A program made the position numbers and the translations under genes. This document shows positions 50,065 to 59,639 of a stretch of DNA of 64,000 nucleotides, one piece after another. Position 1 is the stretch's first letter, and the number at the start of each line of letters is the position of its first letter. Source of the DNA: Paragonimus westermani (Eukaryota; Platyhelminthes; Trematoda; Plagiorchiida; Troglotrematidae); NCBI GenBank assembly GCA_008508345.1, contig QNGE01000414.1, positions 232,099 through 296,098 on the forward strand, written 5' to 3'. Below the pieces are notes generated by a model that did not search any database, had not been told where the DNA came from, and saw nothing but the letters and a program-made list of their open reading frames with translations.

Positions 50065-50525
50065 TGTAGTGGATTTAAACAGTATATGAGAACTCAGGTG
50101 TAAATAGGAAGTCGAAATCTGGTGAAAAGGAAAACAAATAACTCACAATAGTTCGTGGAGGCACTAGGTTTAGCGTTCCACTATACCAAATGAGGATTCT
50201 CCACTGATACTACTTGTCGTGTGTCCCCCAGATAGTCTCAATGTCACGACCGAGATAATTCCAACGACAGATAAATAAATTTGCCGAACTTAACGGTTGA
50301 GTCTGCTGAATTCTAAGTCTTCCTAAGATTTGTGAGCCACCGACCCTGAACGCGGACAGAAAGCAGAACTCGCGAACTCGGAAGTGGAATTTGAAAATTA
50401 TTAATTACTCTGTGTATCCATTAACCTCGTTCAAACATCATGTGTACATGCGAGGTTGAAGAAGATGAAAAGGCATGAATAAAAATAAAAAACATGAAGT
50501 AGAAAATAGTGTAAAAGACGCTACA
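50065..50525 (-). repeat. 5' LTR of the Gypsy element
   Basis: 461 bp, identical to the 3' LTR (45548-46008) except for A at 50514 against C at 45997. Its outer 42 bp (50484-50525) are included in the inverted duplication and reappear at 63959-64000, where the window ends. The duplication therefore very likely continues into the retrotransposon beyond this window. Confidence 0.95.
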
Positions 50526-50780
50526 AAAGTGACAATCGTGCGAACTTCAGTTGGTCATAAAGCGACACCCGAATTCCAATCCGAGCACGGACGAAAACAC
50601 TAGGGCGCTTCTCAATCCTGACCCAGACTGGGCGTTCACTCCACTGCAGACAATCCATCGCGGGGGTATAAGGGAAATAAATGTTTGGTCTAAAAACAGT
50701 ACGGTTGATGAGGTTACAAGAAAAACTAGCTAAAAATGAGGTCCTCCACATGGCGCTATTAGAAAATAACGGATTTCTCA
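50526..50780 (+). pseudogene. BEL/Pao integrase, right half (after Gypsy insertion)
   Basis: Directly after the AAAG target duplication the plus strand reads SDNRANFSWS, the SDNGTNFxG block expected after the left half at 45.2-45.5 kb. About 30 codons later, in another frame, comes WAFTPLQTIHRGGIREINVW, the WxFxPPxAPHxGGxWE block; it keeps the glutamate but has R for W. VTRKTS follows, and the signal fades after about 50780. Together with the left half it gives a continuous BEL integrase if the 4978-bp element and one target copy are removed. Confidence 0.78.
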
Positions 50781-51833
50781 TTAGTGGGTACTTATTTAGA
50801 CAAGGGGGTAACCGGGCTTATAGTCTGTTTTTACCCCGGGCAAGTTGTTTTTGAATAAAAACAAACCATTCACCTCATGAACTTGAATCGCTTCAAACAA
50901 GGAAGCCTACAGGATGTGTTGCGTTTAGTTTGCGCGGAATGTTTTTTGAGTGAATTCCGAATGGTAACTTGAACGTCTAAAATGGCAGGGACGCTGGTAT
51001 ATACAACAATGAACGAAAGAACATCCGTGTCAAGATCACCAAAGTTAGGTGACCGCAGTCACCTGAAGGCACCAGGTGTGCATCGGCAAGTGGTAGAAGA
51101 CTGTTTCAGGTTTCCCTTGTCCTTAACGAAGAAGCTATTTACTCCGAAGAACTTATTGGACTGAGTCGCGCTGATGTGTGACAAGTTGGCGTTCGTCGCT
51201 CTTCCATTTCTTCGTAGTCCAGGGTTTCTTCGGTGCTTATGTGGCGCGAATATCGGATGGGAAACACCACTAAAAGAACGGTAACAATGAGAGTGAGAAA
51301 GACGTTCACGGGGCGTAGTGGGGACAGACTGCGTCGTTGCATCCCGTTTCGTCAGACCCATTGGAAGGACGCCAACATGCACAGTGCCACATGTGTTTCT
51401 TGACGCTCCCGAAACAGGATACAAAGCTGCTTGCTACCTCCGAGACAAATTAGGGACTGACAGCATCTTTTGCTGATTATTGGTAAGAAAACCCCGGGTT
51501 GCACTCCCAGAGACTCTTCCCATCTCTAATTTAAAATTCGCACCGCGGTATTGGCTGCTAAACTCTTGAGGCCTATAATAAAATAAACGTTCGGCAACAT
51601 CACGCTTTGGTCAGACTTCGTCATAATGTTCGAAAACTTGTGAAATACCTCTTGTCGTTTTGTCACATTTGTAGCTAACCGCGTTCAAGTATTCGGCGGA
51701 AATACTTTGGGTTTTCCGTTGTGACACGTTTTTTTCCAAATTAAACCTGTTAAACACAGCTTCTCGAGAAAACTTTGGAGCTGGTTCCAAAAGCATCCAC
51801 AAGTGACTGCATGGCGCAAGATTTTTGTGGGAT

Positions 51834-52241
51834 TGTTGGGAAAAGCACTTTATCCCAGAAAGCTCGCTTTATTTCCCAAGGGAAATAAATGCTTCGATTT
51901 CGATAACTCGAATGCCCGCCATCAGTCTGGAGGATTCGAGTTCACGCGCTTGCTTCTGATTGGCCCGTTCAGTGTCCTAGGGCCAAGGCCACCAAAAACC
52001 TATAAATACAGCCGTTTTGAGCCACTGTTTTGCCTTCGGGCTGAGCAGCAAATAAAGCTCGCCTGAAGGTCGTCTTTATCCTTTCTTGTTGGTGGGTTCT
52101 AAGTTGCGAGAGTTGGGTCCGAGTACTCGCGTTCCGATTATTCGTATCGTTTGCGATATCGTTGCGTTTCATTCGTGATTGAGGTACTGCTCGCGGTCTC
52201 CCTGTCCGTTCTTGCCTTCCTTTGCTCAGGGGGTCGTAACA
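51834..52241 (+). mobile_element. 408-bp solo LTR, TSD GGGAT
   Basis: The element runs TGTTGGGAAAAGC...GGTCGTAACA, with TGTT/AACA termini. It is flanked by perfect 5-bp duplications GGGAT (51829-51833 and 52242-52246). A TATAAATA box (52001-52008) and an AATAAA signal (52051-52056) are spaced as in a functional LTR, so the orientation is plus. U5 is long and C/T-rich. A 10-bp-arm hairpin (TTTATTTCCC-AA-GGGAAATAAA, 51868-51889) lies in U3. The 5-bp duplication fits BEL/Pao or some Gypsy groups. The 108- and 87-codon frames across it are by-products. Confidence 0.92.
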
Positions 52242-52639
52242 GGGATGTAAGAATTCGTAGCTACCAAACAAGCTGCTCCAATCTCTCCAAGACAAAAAAC
52301 TGGAAGTAAGAACAGCGATGGCAGTAGCTAAGTTGGTAGCGCCTAGCGTTATGTGAAGCTTGTTTTACGTTGTTTTCACTGGTACACCTTGCTTTGTGCT
52401 ATATCGTGGCTAACACCGCTCAAGAAATATTTCGTTGGTATGAAGACTGGTAGACGGTGTTCCGTCGTGATGGGTATCCTGGTTAAGGTGAAACTGTATC
52501 TAGTGTGCAAGTCTACCGTTCCACCGGAACGGCAGAACGCATTTTGTGGGGCGTGTACAGAACCCTCCAAAGAATGACACGGTAGGCCGGTCCGACAAAA
52601 TCGCGTCACTCCAAACAGTGTTTTGTATCTCGATGAAGC

Positions 52640-53780
52640 TCTCTCAACTGGGTTATTACATGGTATTCGACTGATGATACTGCCTCACCGTGGTGTTGTG
52701 GATAACGCAATCGGACAATATCATGATATCTAAGGTAACATGTGTGCCAGCCACGTCTTATCGTTCACATGGAGGATGTTGTGAATCTTCAAGGATGTAG
52801 CTACTATGTATCGCGTGCTGTGAAGTTAGATGAAGCGTAAAACGTTGTCAATTAAGCCGTGCTAACAAGTGTTAGTCCCGTTTACAGCTTGCAAGGTGGA
52901 TTATTTCAGGCTACTGGTGGTTCGGTTTGGCAGAAGCATCCGCAAAAGATATTGTAGCAGCCTGGAGATTTCACTGGCCTGCCTGTATATTGTACCTAGG
53001 CTATTAAGAAAGTTCGCATGATGTATGCCGTCCGATTGTTTGTCTGCATGTCGTGTGACTGTGGCGCGGAACCGAAAGATAAACGTGTCATATTCCTCCG
53101 GTTTACTCGCTCCTCGACGACCGGTCTCTAGCCTCTCTAGCTTATTCGCCTGTCGGTGCCGTTTATAGCGTTACCATAGACCACTTGTACATTTCGTCGA
53201 ATAAAGATTTAGTCTCTCTCCTCAACGGCCTTCTGTTTTCCACGTCCGATAATTGCATACCTGAGAAAAAAGCGACTCAGTGCGACGAGCACTTCAATAT
53301 GGCTAGCATTTGGTTTTTTCAGGGGTAAGAGCCGTACGTTTGGAAGCAGCACTGCCGATATCAGCGAATTCATTTTTGATGGCTCTTGTGAGGTTCGCTG
53401 GCCATCGAGGTGTGCCGGAATTTATGTACGGTGATAACTGGCTCAACTTTGTAGGCATAAAGTCAGAGCCGAGGGGTTAATTAACTGCGTTTGACCAAGA
53501 CAAATTCTATCGTACTTTACGGGTTCGTTGTACCGATTAACGCTTCAATCCCCCGGCTATTTATCGTCGGGGTGGAACATGGGTGTGGATGATTTGCACA
53601 GTTCGACGAGTCATGCATTCCGTCGCATAGTAGCAGGTGTTGTCAGACCAGGCTATTTACATTTGCTCGGTCAAAGTTGAATGAATAGTAAACGCCAGAT
53701 CCTTCGTTCGAGTTAGGGATGTTTCACGACCAAACGATCTGTTTCTTCCAAAACCAAACCGGCGCACTAACATCAAGCTG
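52640..53780 (+). pseudogene. Decayed BEL/Pao integrase interrupted by a solo LTR
   Basis: Before the interruption: GIRLMILPHRGVVDNAIGQY (about 52665-52725, resembling the ILPKxHxVVxxIIxxYH zinc-domain start) and VPFTACKVDYFRLLVVRFGR up to RKRY (52880-52952; PFTxVGVDYFGPLxVRxGRxxxKRY). After it: RAVRLEAALPISANSFLMAL, then GVPEFMYGDNWLNFVG (about 53325-53450; the second catalytic D is kept), then RFNPPAIYRRGGTWVW (FNPPAASHRGGVWER with the glutamate lost), and PNDLFLPKPN near 53740. Stops and frameshifts make it dead. The interruption is exactly the 344-bp LTR 52953-53296 plus a 4-bp duplication. Confidence 0.85.
52953..53296 (+). mobile_element. 344-bp solo LTR, TSD ATAT, nested in BEL integrase
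   Basis: The element runs TGTAGCAGCCTGG...GAGCACTTCA, flanked by ATAT (52949-52952 and 53297-53300). AATAAA is at 53200-53205, followed by a CT-rich stretch as in U5, so the orientation is plus. Removing it restores the BEL integrase order (VRFGRSIRKRY, then the RAVRLE block), which proves the boundaries independently of the termini. It differs in sequence from the 408-bp and 530-bp LTR families in the window. Confidence 0.9.
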
Positions 53781-54269
53781 CTGCTGTGTAAGTAGGCGCA
53801 ACACTTATCCGTTGTGTTTTGGAACCACTGGACCACGCAGGTAAGTTGGACCCACCGACTGGATGGGGTTGAACCCTACATACGTGGCCCAAAGCTGTGG
53901 GGAATGGAATAGTAAGGCTTGCCGATAACCAAGCCCATACTGTGTAACTGAGACCAGCCAGCGTCATCATCGCAAGAGATACAAGTCCATAGGTCTTTTC
54001 AAGGGAACGGATAATGGTCACTAGCGTATAAGGTCAATTGACAACGGAACATAATATAACTACACACTTGACCCACAGCTACTTTAGTGTTTGAAAAGCA
54101 TGCTGGTTTTGGAAGCCGATGTTACAGCACTTGTTCAAGTTGGATGACGACTGTCGTGTGTTGGGCGAAAAGTTTGTGGCCATGCCGTCTGTCGTAGTGA
54201 ATACTTGTCTTGTCCATCGTTTTCCTCACACTGGGAACCTTCTTGGCATCAACTGAGAACCTTCCTCAC

Positions 54270-54415
54270 AGACTGACACGGTCGTTAGAGTTACGCAAGC
54301 GACAAATTGCTCTTCCCACGAACGTTAACCTGGATATCTTATTAAAGCTTGATAACGCTTACTTGTCGAAGTTTGTTTCCACACGGTTTGCCCTTACTTC
54401 TCACTGCTGAACATC
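54270..54415 (+). repeat. Diverged repeat, partner at 5.8-6.0 kb
   Basis: This is the partner of the block at 5790-5985 (GCTTACTTGTC core, TNV...AYLSK pattern on translation). Both lie in the same strand orientation. The inverted duplication gives a further copy at about 60069-60214. The family is not recognised. Confidence 0.3.
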
Positions 54416-54585
54416 TGTTTATATGTACCTCTGTGTTACACACGCTTCAAAACTCCGTCACTACGTCACCTGCCGCACTCGGTCTTATTCACGTGACTGG
54501 TTGGTCTCAGAAATTGTAAATTCGGGAGACCCCGCATCGAGGTTCGTTGTTCTTCCCCTATGTTCGTGCGAATTTAACATCACCT

Positions 54586-54830
54586 ACAACTGATCGCAGC
54601 TTTCTCATTTCCATAAATCTCCTAACCAGCTTCTTGGGTTGGTCCCTCTTCTCACACTGGAAATGTTCCTAAAAGAAAGTACTAACCTTCCTCGCAGAGA
54701 TTGGCACAACCATTCGGATTACACTTTGATGCCCTGTAAGTAGACAGGAGTTCGTTGAAGTCGAAAGGACCGACTGGAGCATCAATGGGGATGCGAAAAT
54801 TGCGATCAACTGTGGATGATGTCCATTTTT
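54586..54830. repeat. Two SINE-tail-like segments in inverted orientation
   Basis: At 54591-54640 the plus strand reads TGATCGCAGCTTTC followed by CCAGCTTC, like the complemented tail of the SINE family at 25.8, 32.0 and 44.9 kb. At 54780-54815 GATGCGAAAATTGCGATCAA is the same motif inverted. The pair forms an imperfect inverted repeat of about 240 bp. No A or B boxes remain. It ends at the edge of the large inverted duplication. Confidence 0.5.
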
Positions 54831-55559
54831 ATAAAAACTAGAATCCCTCAATATTCATCAATTTCTCGTTTTTTTAGCCCCTTACTAATGAAAATCTCGC
54901 ATTCACGAATGTCTCCTGTGGTCAGGATAGGTTATCTGATGGACTCAGAGTTTCTAAACGCTCGCTGCATCGTAAATACGGCTATTCTCGATCCAGCCTG
55001 TCGACAAACTTTGCGGGCAAACTAAGCGTGGCTCGATGAACCACGAGACGTTCGACACTAACGGCGTGCACACCCTTCTATCCTACACAGCTCACTAAGT
55101 CGGCGGCCTTTGTGGGTGCCTCACGATTTGAGCTGGCCCGTGCAGAGCTAGCTGCTGATGGTCTTTTGATTTTGCCTGTAGCGACACGATCAGTGTAGGC
55201 GACTTAGTCTAATGTGAATGTATTTCTGTTGCCGTACTACGTGAGCTGACCTGGAGTTTATGCCCACAATTGCAATCGTGCACTCCAAGCTAGGCCGGTC
55301 ACGATGGGAACGTGAACCTGAAGTGAAATTTATTTTCTTGTGGTACCATCTTCAAGACACGGCTGCTGGTGCGTCTCCAGTAAGAAACAACTTTCAGTAC
55401 CTTATGTTCAGAAATGAGCCCACTTCTCAGGAGGCGTTCAGTAGACCAGGGAGCGAAGTCTTGCACGCTGGAGATCACTTTCCCGTTCATGTTTTTACAC
55501 TGACTGATGTTATGTTCTTCAGCGGGTAACGTGTCAGCGTTATGTATTCTGGCACCGCA

Positions 55560-57880
55560 TGTGCAATCAGGTCCCAGTTCCTGTTGCAACTGGGAAATTC
55601 CCGGGTAGTCCATCGACGTGCTCCCCAATATTCCATGGGAAATCCGGTTTAGCTCATGCATCAGCTACGACACAACCCTGCTTCAAGCCGATGACAATGT
55701 CACACGCATCGGATGTCGATCCACACGATTATACGTTCGCCTTCATGCCCACATACAGCATCTAATCAAAATGACGAATTTCCTTGGGCATCCAAACTTG
55801 CCAAACACTGTCCACAACGCCTCGTGGTACAAGGAATAGAAATCCTTGGTGAAATCCACGAAGAGGACATACGGTGACCGTTTACGTTCGCGATAGCTCC
55901 TTAATCCTTCGAACGACAAACACCATGTTAATCGTGTTAAGACTTTGTGAATAATGCCATTGAACATGTACTTTCACGTCAATTATTGAGGTTCAGGTTG
56001 TACACATTTGATACGGCACGTAATTCTAATACAAGCGTATAATTGTCGTTCAGTCGTTGTGTTCTTCTCAATTCGGATATGCCGGCTACTGGTCTTGCGG
56101 TAGGTTCTATCTATTCACGAAACATCGCAGATTCCCTCGGGATCTACACTACTCCTCGGGAACACCGACCACCAGAACGTTCGAGTTCAGTCAATTTACC
56201 AGGATACTTGCAAGTATCTTGTCAGTGCACCTCAGCAGACTGATGTCACGAAAACTGTCAGGACATTGTTTCCTACCCTTACCTTCATACAAAGGTACTA
56301 TTAGAGCCTCCTTGAGATCTCGTAGTATTTTTCCTGCTCCCAGTTGAAGCGAACCAGCTGGAGCACAGCGTGTTGCAGCGCCGGTCTGCCAATCTTCAGG
56401 ATTTCGCCTGGCAACCCATTCTCTCCAGTAGCTTCCCCATTTCGCAGTTGTCTGGCCGCTCTCTGCAACTCTGCGAGATCGGGGGTGAGAACAAGCGATG
56501 ATATGACGGCCTGTCGCGGTAGGCTGTTCACAGTCACTCAATCAGTGGTAGCAGGACGAGCTAATAGGCTACCAGAGTGTTTGCGCCAGAAGTTTACAAT
56601 GTCCTGGGTACACGAACAGCCGGTGTCCACGTCCACCAGTGCTTTAGTGAACTGTACGTATGGACCGAAATACGTCTTAAGCGAGTCGTGAAACTCTTTG
56701 TGCTGCCGGCGATCGGCGTGACTCTGCATATACTCATCTTGCTTCTTCTACAAATCGTCCTTGACTCCGCGAACATGCTCGGCTAGTTGACGGCGAGTAC
56801 TCCGGAATGTCGTTCTCTTGTCTCCATTGTTCCGGTCGATTGTGGGAGCGGCAAACGCTGTATTCTTTTTTCGTGTCAATTTGGAAATGGTTGCGCTGTT
56901 GTCGTTGAACCGGTCCGACAGCTTTTGGCCCTGGACATCAATGGTCTCGGTGGCTGCTGCTGTAGTCTGTTCTTTGCGTTGTCACCACATACCCCTGAGA
57001 GCGTCTTTGGGGCGAGCAGCAAGTGTAGTTCAGATAGTAATCCTCATCTCTGAGGCATCCAATCGCTAGACTTCCAACGTATGCCGTTGTCTGGATGATC
57101 AACAGTAGGCAGGCTTTCAGAAGTGAACAAACGATTTGCAGCTGGCCAGCCTGACTAGATCTATGCGACATTCAACGCCGCGCATTACTCGCTTGATGCA
57201 CACTTCACCAATGCCGAGCTGTCGCACAATCATGTAGTCAAGAAATGATGGTGACCGCGTCGCGAATGAGTCCACTTCGTGATGTCGCTCTCAACCAGCT
57301 GAGATCGAGTGTTTTTGATAGCCAACCCGTTAGTGGCACACTGGTGGGACAAACAATCGCCGTTCTCGTCGACTGAGACAACGCCGTAGGGTCCGAGAAC
57401 TGCCAGTCAGGCTACCGAGTCACGCGGACTCGAGCGTTCAAGTCACCAAGAACAAATAATCGGTCACTCACCGGTACCGACCGGATTGTTGTGGCCAGCT
57501 GATCATGGAACTGGTCCGTTGTATCACCATTGTGACGCACATTGGGGGCATGAGCACTAACAAATATGGCACATCTATCTCGTCCGAGACGCAGGCGGAT
57601 CGACAGAATCCGTGGGTTCTTGCCGTGCGTTTCGCCTATCATTAAGAAAGTGATATGGCCCATGACTGATAAGCAGACATTATTCCCCCTAGCATCACCT
57701 GCTAGGTAAACTCTCCAGTAGAAGGTGTACCATCATCTGCATAGCAGCTCGGTTCCATAGCGATCAATGTTATATGGTGTTCTGGTCGTCCTACGGTGGT
57801 ACATCGATCCAGCCACGTACACACATTCCAAGTCCCAATGGAAATCGTCTTGCGTCCCAGGCGTGTCTCAAGTCTAACGC
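55560..57880 (-). pseudogene. Decayed LINE (endonuclease plus reverse transcriptase)
   Basis: The minus strand reads in order. Endonuclease: ISIGTWNVCTWLDR (about 57855), SIRLRLGRDRCAIFVSAHAP and RLFVLGDLNARV (57412-57600), and a WTHSRRGHHHF remnant of WxHPRSRHxxxxDY (about 57270). Linker: RQHKEFHDSLKTYFGP and LLARPATTD (56538-56720). RT: VISSLVLTPDLAELQRAARQ, ATGENGLPGEIL, ALIVPLYEGKGRKQCPDSF, DISLLRCTDKILASILVN (56191-56530), FVDFTKDFYSLYHEALW with FGCPRKFV (55770-55860), and VIGLKQGCV (about 55690). The YADD block is not found, so the copy ends or decays before it. Order and motifs fit an APE-type LINE; the exact clade is uncertain. It sits wholly in the spacer between the inverted arms. 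Confidence 0.85.
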
Positions 57881-58189
57881 CGTGCTAGTGACATTTGTCT
57901 ATGCAGTGTCCTTACTCAAATTCATGGTGGACGGATCATCTAAAGATGGCTTGGCATTAGCATATTTTCGCGTATCACCTCTGCTGGAAACAGTAGATAG
58001 GGCGACCTGGTTTATCTTGCAGTCGATCATTTGGTTTATTTGGGCTTTGAAAGCTGTCAGGAAGTCCAACTATTCAGCGATTCGTACACGGGTTCGAGGA
58101 TCGGGGCCCAATCTACCCGGATCCAGTCGGTTTGTCCGTTTCGAGATCCGGCGGTTCTCTGTTGACCTGAAAGGCAGTCATTGAAAACA

Positions 58190-58880
58190 GGGTGTAGCAC
58201 CTATCTTGGGGGTTACAGAAAGTACTAAGAACAGAGTAAAAGAATAATTTAACAGAACAGGATGAATTATTATTCTGACGGTTTATTAAGTAGGTGAGAA
58301 TCCAATAAGACTTGGAGACAGTCCTTAGAAGAGCAGCTAACGACTATATAAGAGAATTACTGTTGTCTCAGGTAGGTCTGTAATGGTCAAAAAGAGTCTC
58401 TGGCTACCCTAACTGAATGCAAGTGTATTTCACCAAGTTCAGTGAAAAAAAATGAGCGAATACAACAGGACGGTTACGGGAGTTCTAGCAAGTTGTAGGA
58501 ATAAAGAGTTTGACCCACAGAAAGGGTCCAAGAGGACCACCGCGGTATCCCAAATTACTAGTATCTGGGGGGCGAGGATATTCCGAGATTACTGTGGGCG
58601 GCTAAAACGCGGTCGGTGCTGCGGCAGTGTTCGGAGTACAACAGAACTAAAAATAGATGAGACCCGTGGAGTATCGTCAAGCAACTACGCCACAGGTAGA
58701 AGAGCATAAAGATGTGCGTGCACAAAACTTTATTGTTATTGCAAGGTCATATTTAATCAATTCGAACAACATACAGAGATGACGCAAAACGTTGTTTCAC
58801 AATAGTGAAGCATCGTTGGTGAAAAAAACAAAGAAAAAACCCTACAAGTCCGAGGTTGAAGCTAATAGAGCTTCTTGTCG
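58190..58880. other. Unassigned sequence between two LINE fragments
   Basis: No domain is recognised. A string TGTAGCACC at 58193 and an AATAAAG on the minus strand (complement near 58729-58736) hint at LTR or 3'-end signals, but I could not find matching termini or a target duplication. An 85-codon frame at 58452-58709 is unrecognised. Confidence 0.4.
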
Positions 58881-58885
58881 TGACC

Positions 58886-59542
58886 TCATCGACTGTTATC
58901 GATTGCTAGGGTGAGGAAATTTTGCACGATTCCTGTGCTAGAGAGAAAATGTGTAAGAAGTAAGTCGCCACATAGTCTTCGATACTCAAATGGATGAAAA
59001 CCAAGAATTTCGAGGCAAGACTCACAAGACAGATGCCGAAAGCCAGTGACCATTTTGGTGACTACTCTCTGAACACGTTCACTGACGAGTATGTCCTTCA
59101 AAACGGTGTAGACGACTTGCCTGACCTTTTCTGCAACCTTGGCGTGGTGGTCAGGCTTGCGTGCTGTTTTGATCCGGAGGGCTGTGCTGACTAGGACTTC
59201 GGTCCTTGCGGGTTCAACCTTGTCAGATTGGCCGATGGGGAGCAGCCGGACAAAAAGCAGATGCGTGCGTTTGTTGTGCGTGGAGACTGTGTGTTGAGAC
59301 TTCGTTGTGCCTGGACTGACTGCGTGTCTGGTTGCTGGGATCGTGTGTACATTGGTGTTTGATGCCGCCGCGTGTGTGTTTGTGTGTGAGACAGCTGCTG
59401 CCTTGCGGTTCAGGCTTTTTAGCCAAAGGCTTTGGTTGAGGGCCCTAATCTCTCTCCTGCACATGTCTGGGCATCCTGGCAGTATCCGAAGCCCATACTT
59501 ACAATGATAATGATACAAACTAAACCAAATAGTATACTGCAT
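58886..59542 (-). pseudogene. LINE RT C-terminal fragment fused to low-complexity frame
   Basis: A 218-codon open frame, the longest outside the Gypsy pol. Its last 70 codons carry DILVSERVQRVVTKMVTGFR, HLSCESCLEILGFHPFEYRR and LCGDLLLTHFL. These match the thumb-region block (ExVQRxxTKMVxGLxxLxYExRLxxLGLxPLEYRRLRGDLxxTY) at the end of CR1/jockey-like LINE RTs. The first 115 or so codons (H-, T-, S- and N-rich, SHTNTHAAASNTNVHTIPAT) are not RT and I do not recognise them. No RT palm lies upstream before the N at 59639, so the copy is truncated. The family resembles flatworm LINEs. Confidence 0.72.
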
Positions 59543-59638
59543 CGGCCGTCGCGCAGGATAAACCGGGTCGCCCTATCTGCTGCACATGGCAGGGTGGATA
59601 GGCGAAAACATGCTACTGCCAAACACTCACCCTCATAC

Positions 59639-59639
59639 N
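59639..59639. other. Single-base N gap at the inverted-repeat junction
   Basis: The only other N in the window. The inverted copy of the left arm begins at the very next base. A gap of unknown true size is the natural explanation, so the order and orientation of 59640-64000 relative to 59638 rest on scaffolding and not on continuous sequence. Confidence 0.9.

Larger units (their letters stand above)
45548..50525 (-). mobile_element. Nearly full-length Ty3/Gypsy LTR retrotransposon, CsRn1-like
   Basis: This is a 4978-bp element with 461-bp LTRs, TGTAG/CTACA termini, gag-pol on the minus strand, a primer-binding-site candidate 5 bp inside the 5' LTR and a purine tract beside the 3' LTR. The flanks are AGAG (45544-45547) and AAAG (50526-50529), a 4-bp target duplication with one mismatch. 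It is confirmed by the BEL integrase frame that resumes across it. The pol order is protease, RT, RNase H, integrase, the Ty3/Gypsy order. The gag zinc motif is CHCC and the PBS candidate resembles the tRNA-Trp type, both reported hallmarks of the CsRn1 clade described from Clonorchis. LTRs differ at one base in 461, so insertion was recent. Its gag is broken. Confidence 0.95.
50484..54844. repeat. Left arm of a 4.36-kb inverted duplication
   Basis: This segment reappears in reverse complement at 59640-64000. Every shared frame obeys the same rule (left plus right coordinate equals 114484) from one end to the other, so there is no net insertion or deletion in 4361 bp. The blocks I compared base by base (around 50.5, 53.25 and 54.84 kb) are identical. 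The similarity stops exactly at 54844/59640, next to the N at 59639. The arm contains a BEL integrase half, two solo LTRs and a second BEL fragment. Confidence 0.97.

Noticed and set aside
51059..51424. 121- and 67-codon frames with a hydrophobic segment (51139-51342), possible membrane protein
   Set aside because: No homology or splice context is recognised and the frames overlap each other. The mirrored copy adds no independent support.
52317..52345. A-box-like TAGCTAAGTTGGTAGCGC, possible tRNA start
   Set aside because: No B box follows at tRNA spacing.
58190..58760. Possible LTR beginning TGTAGCACC
   Set aside because: No matching terminus or target-site duplication was found, and no second copy occurs in the window.
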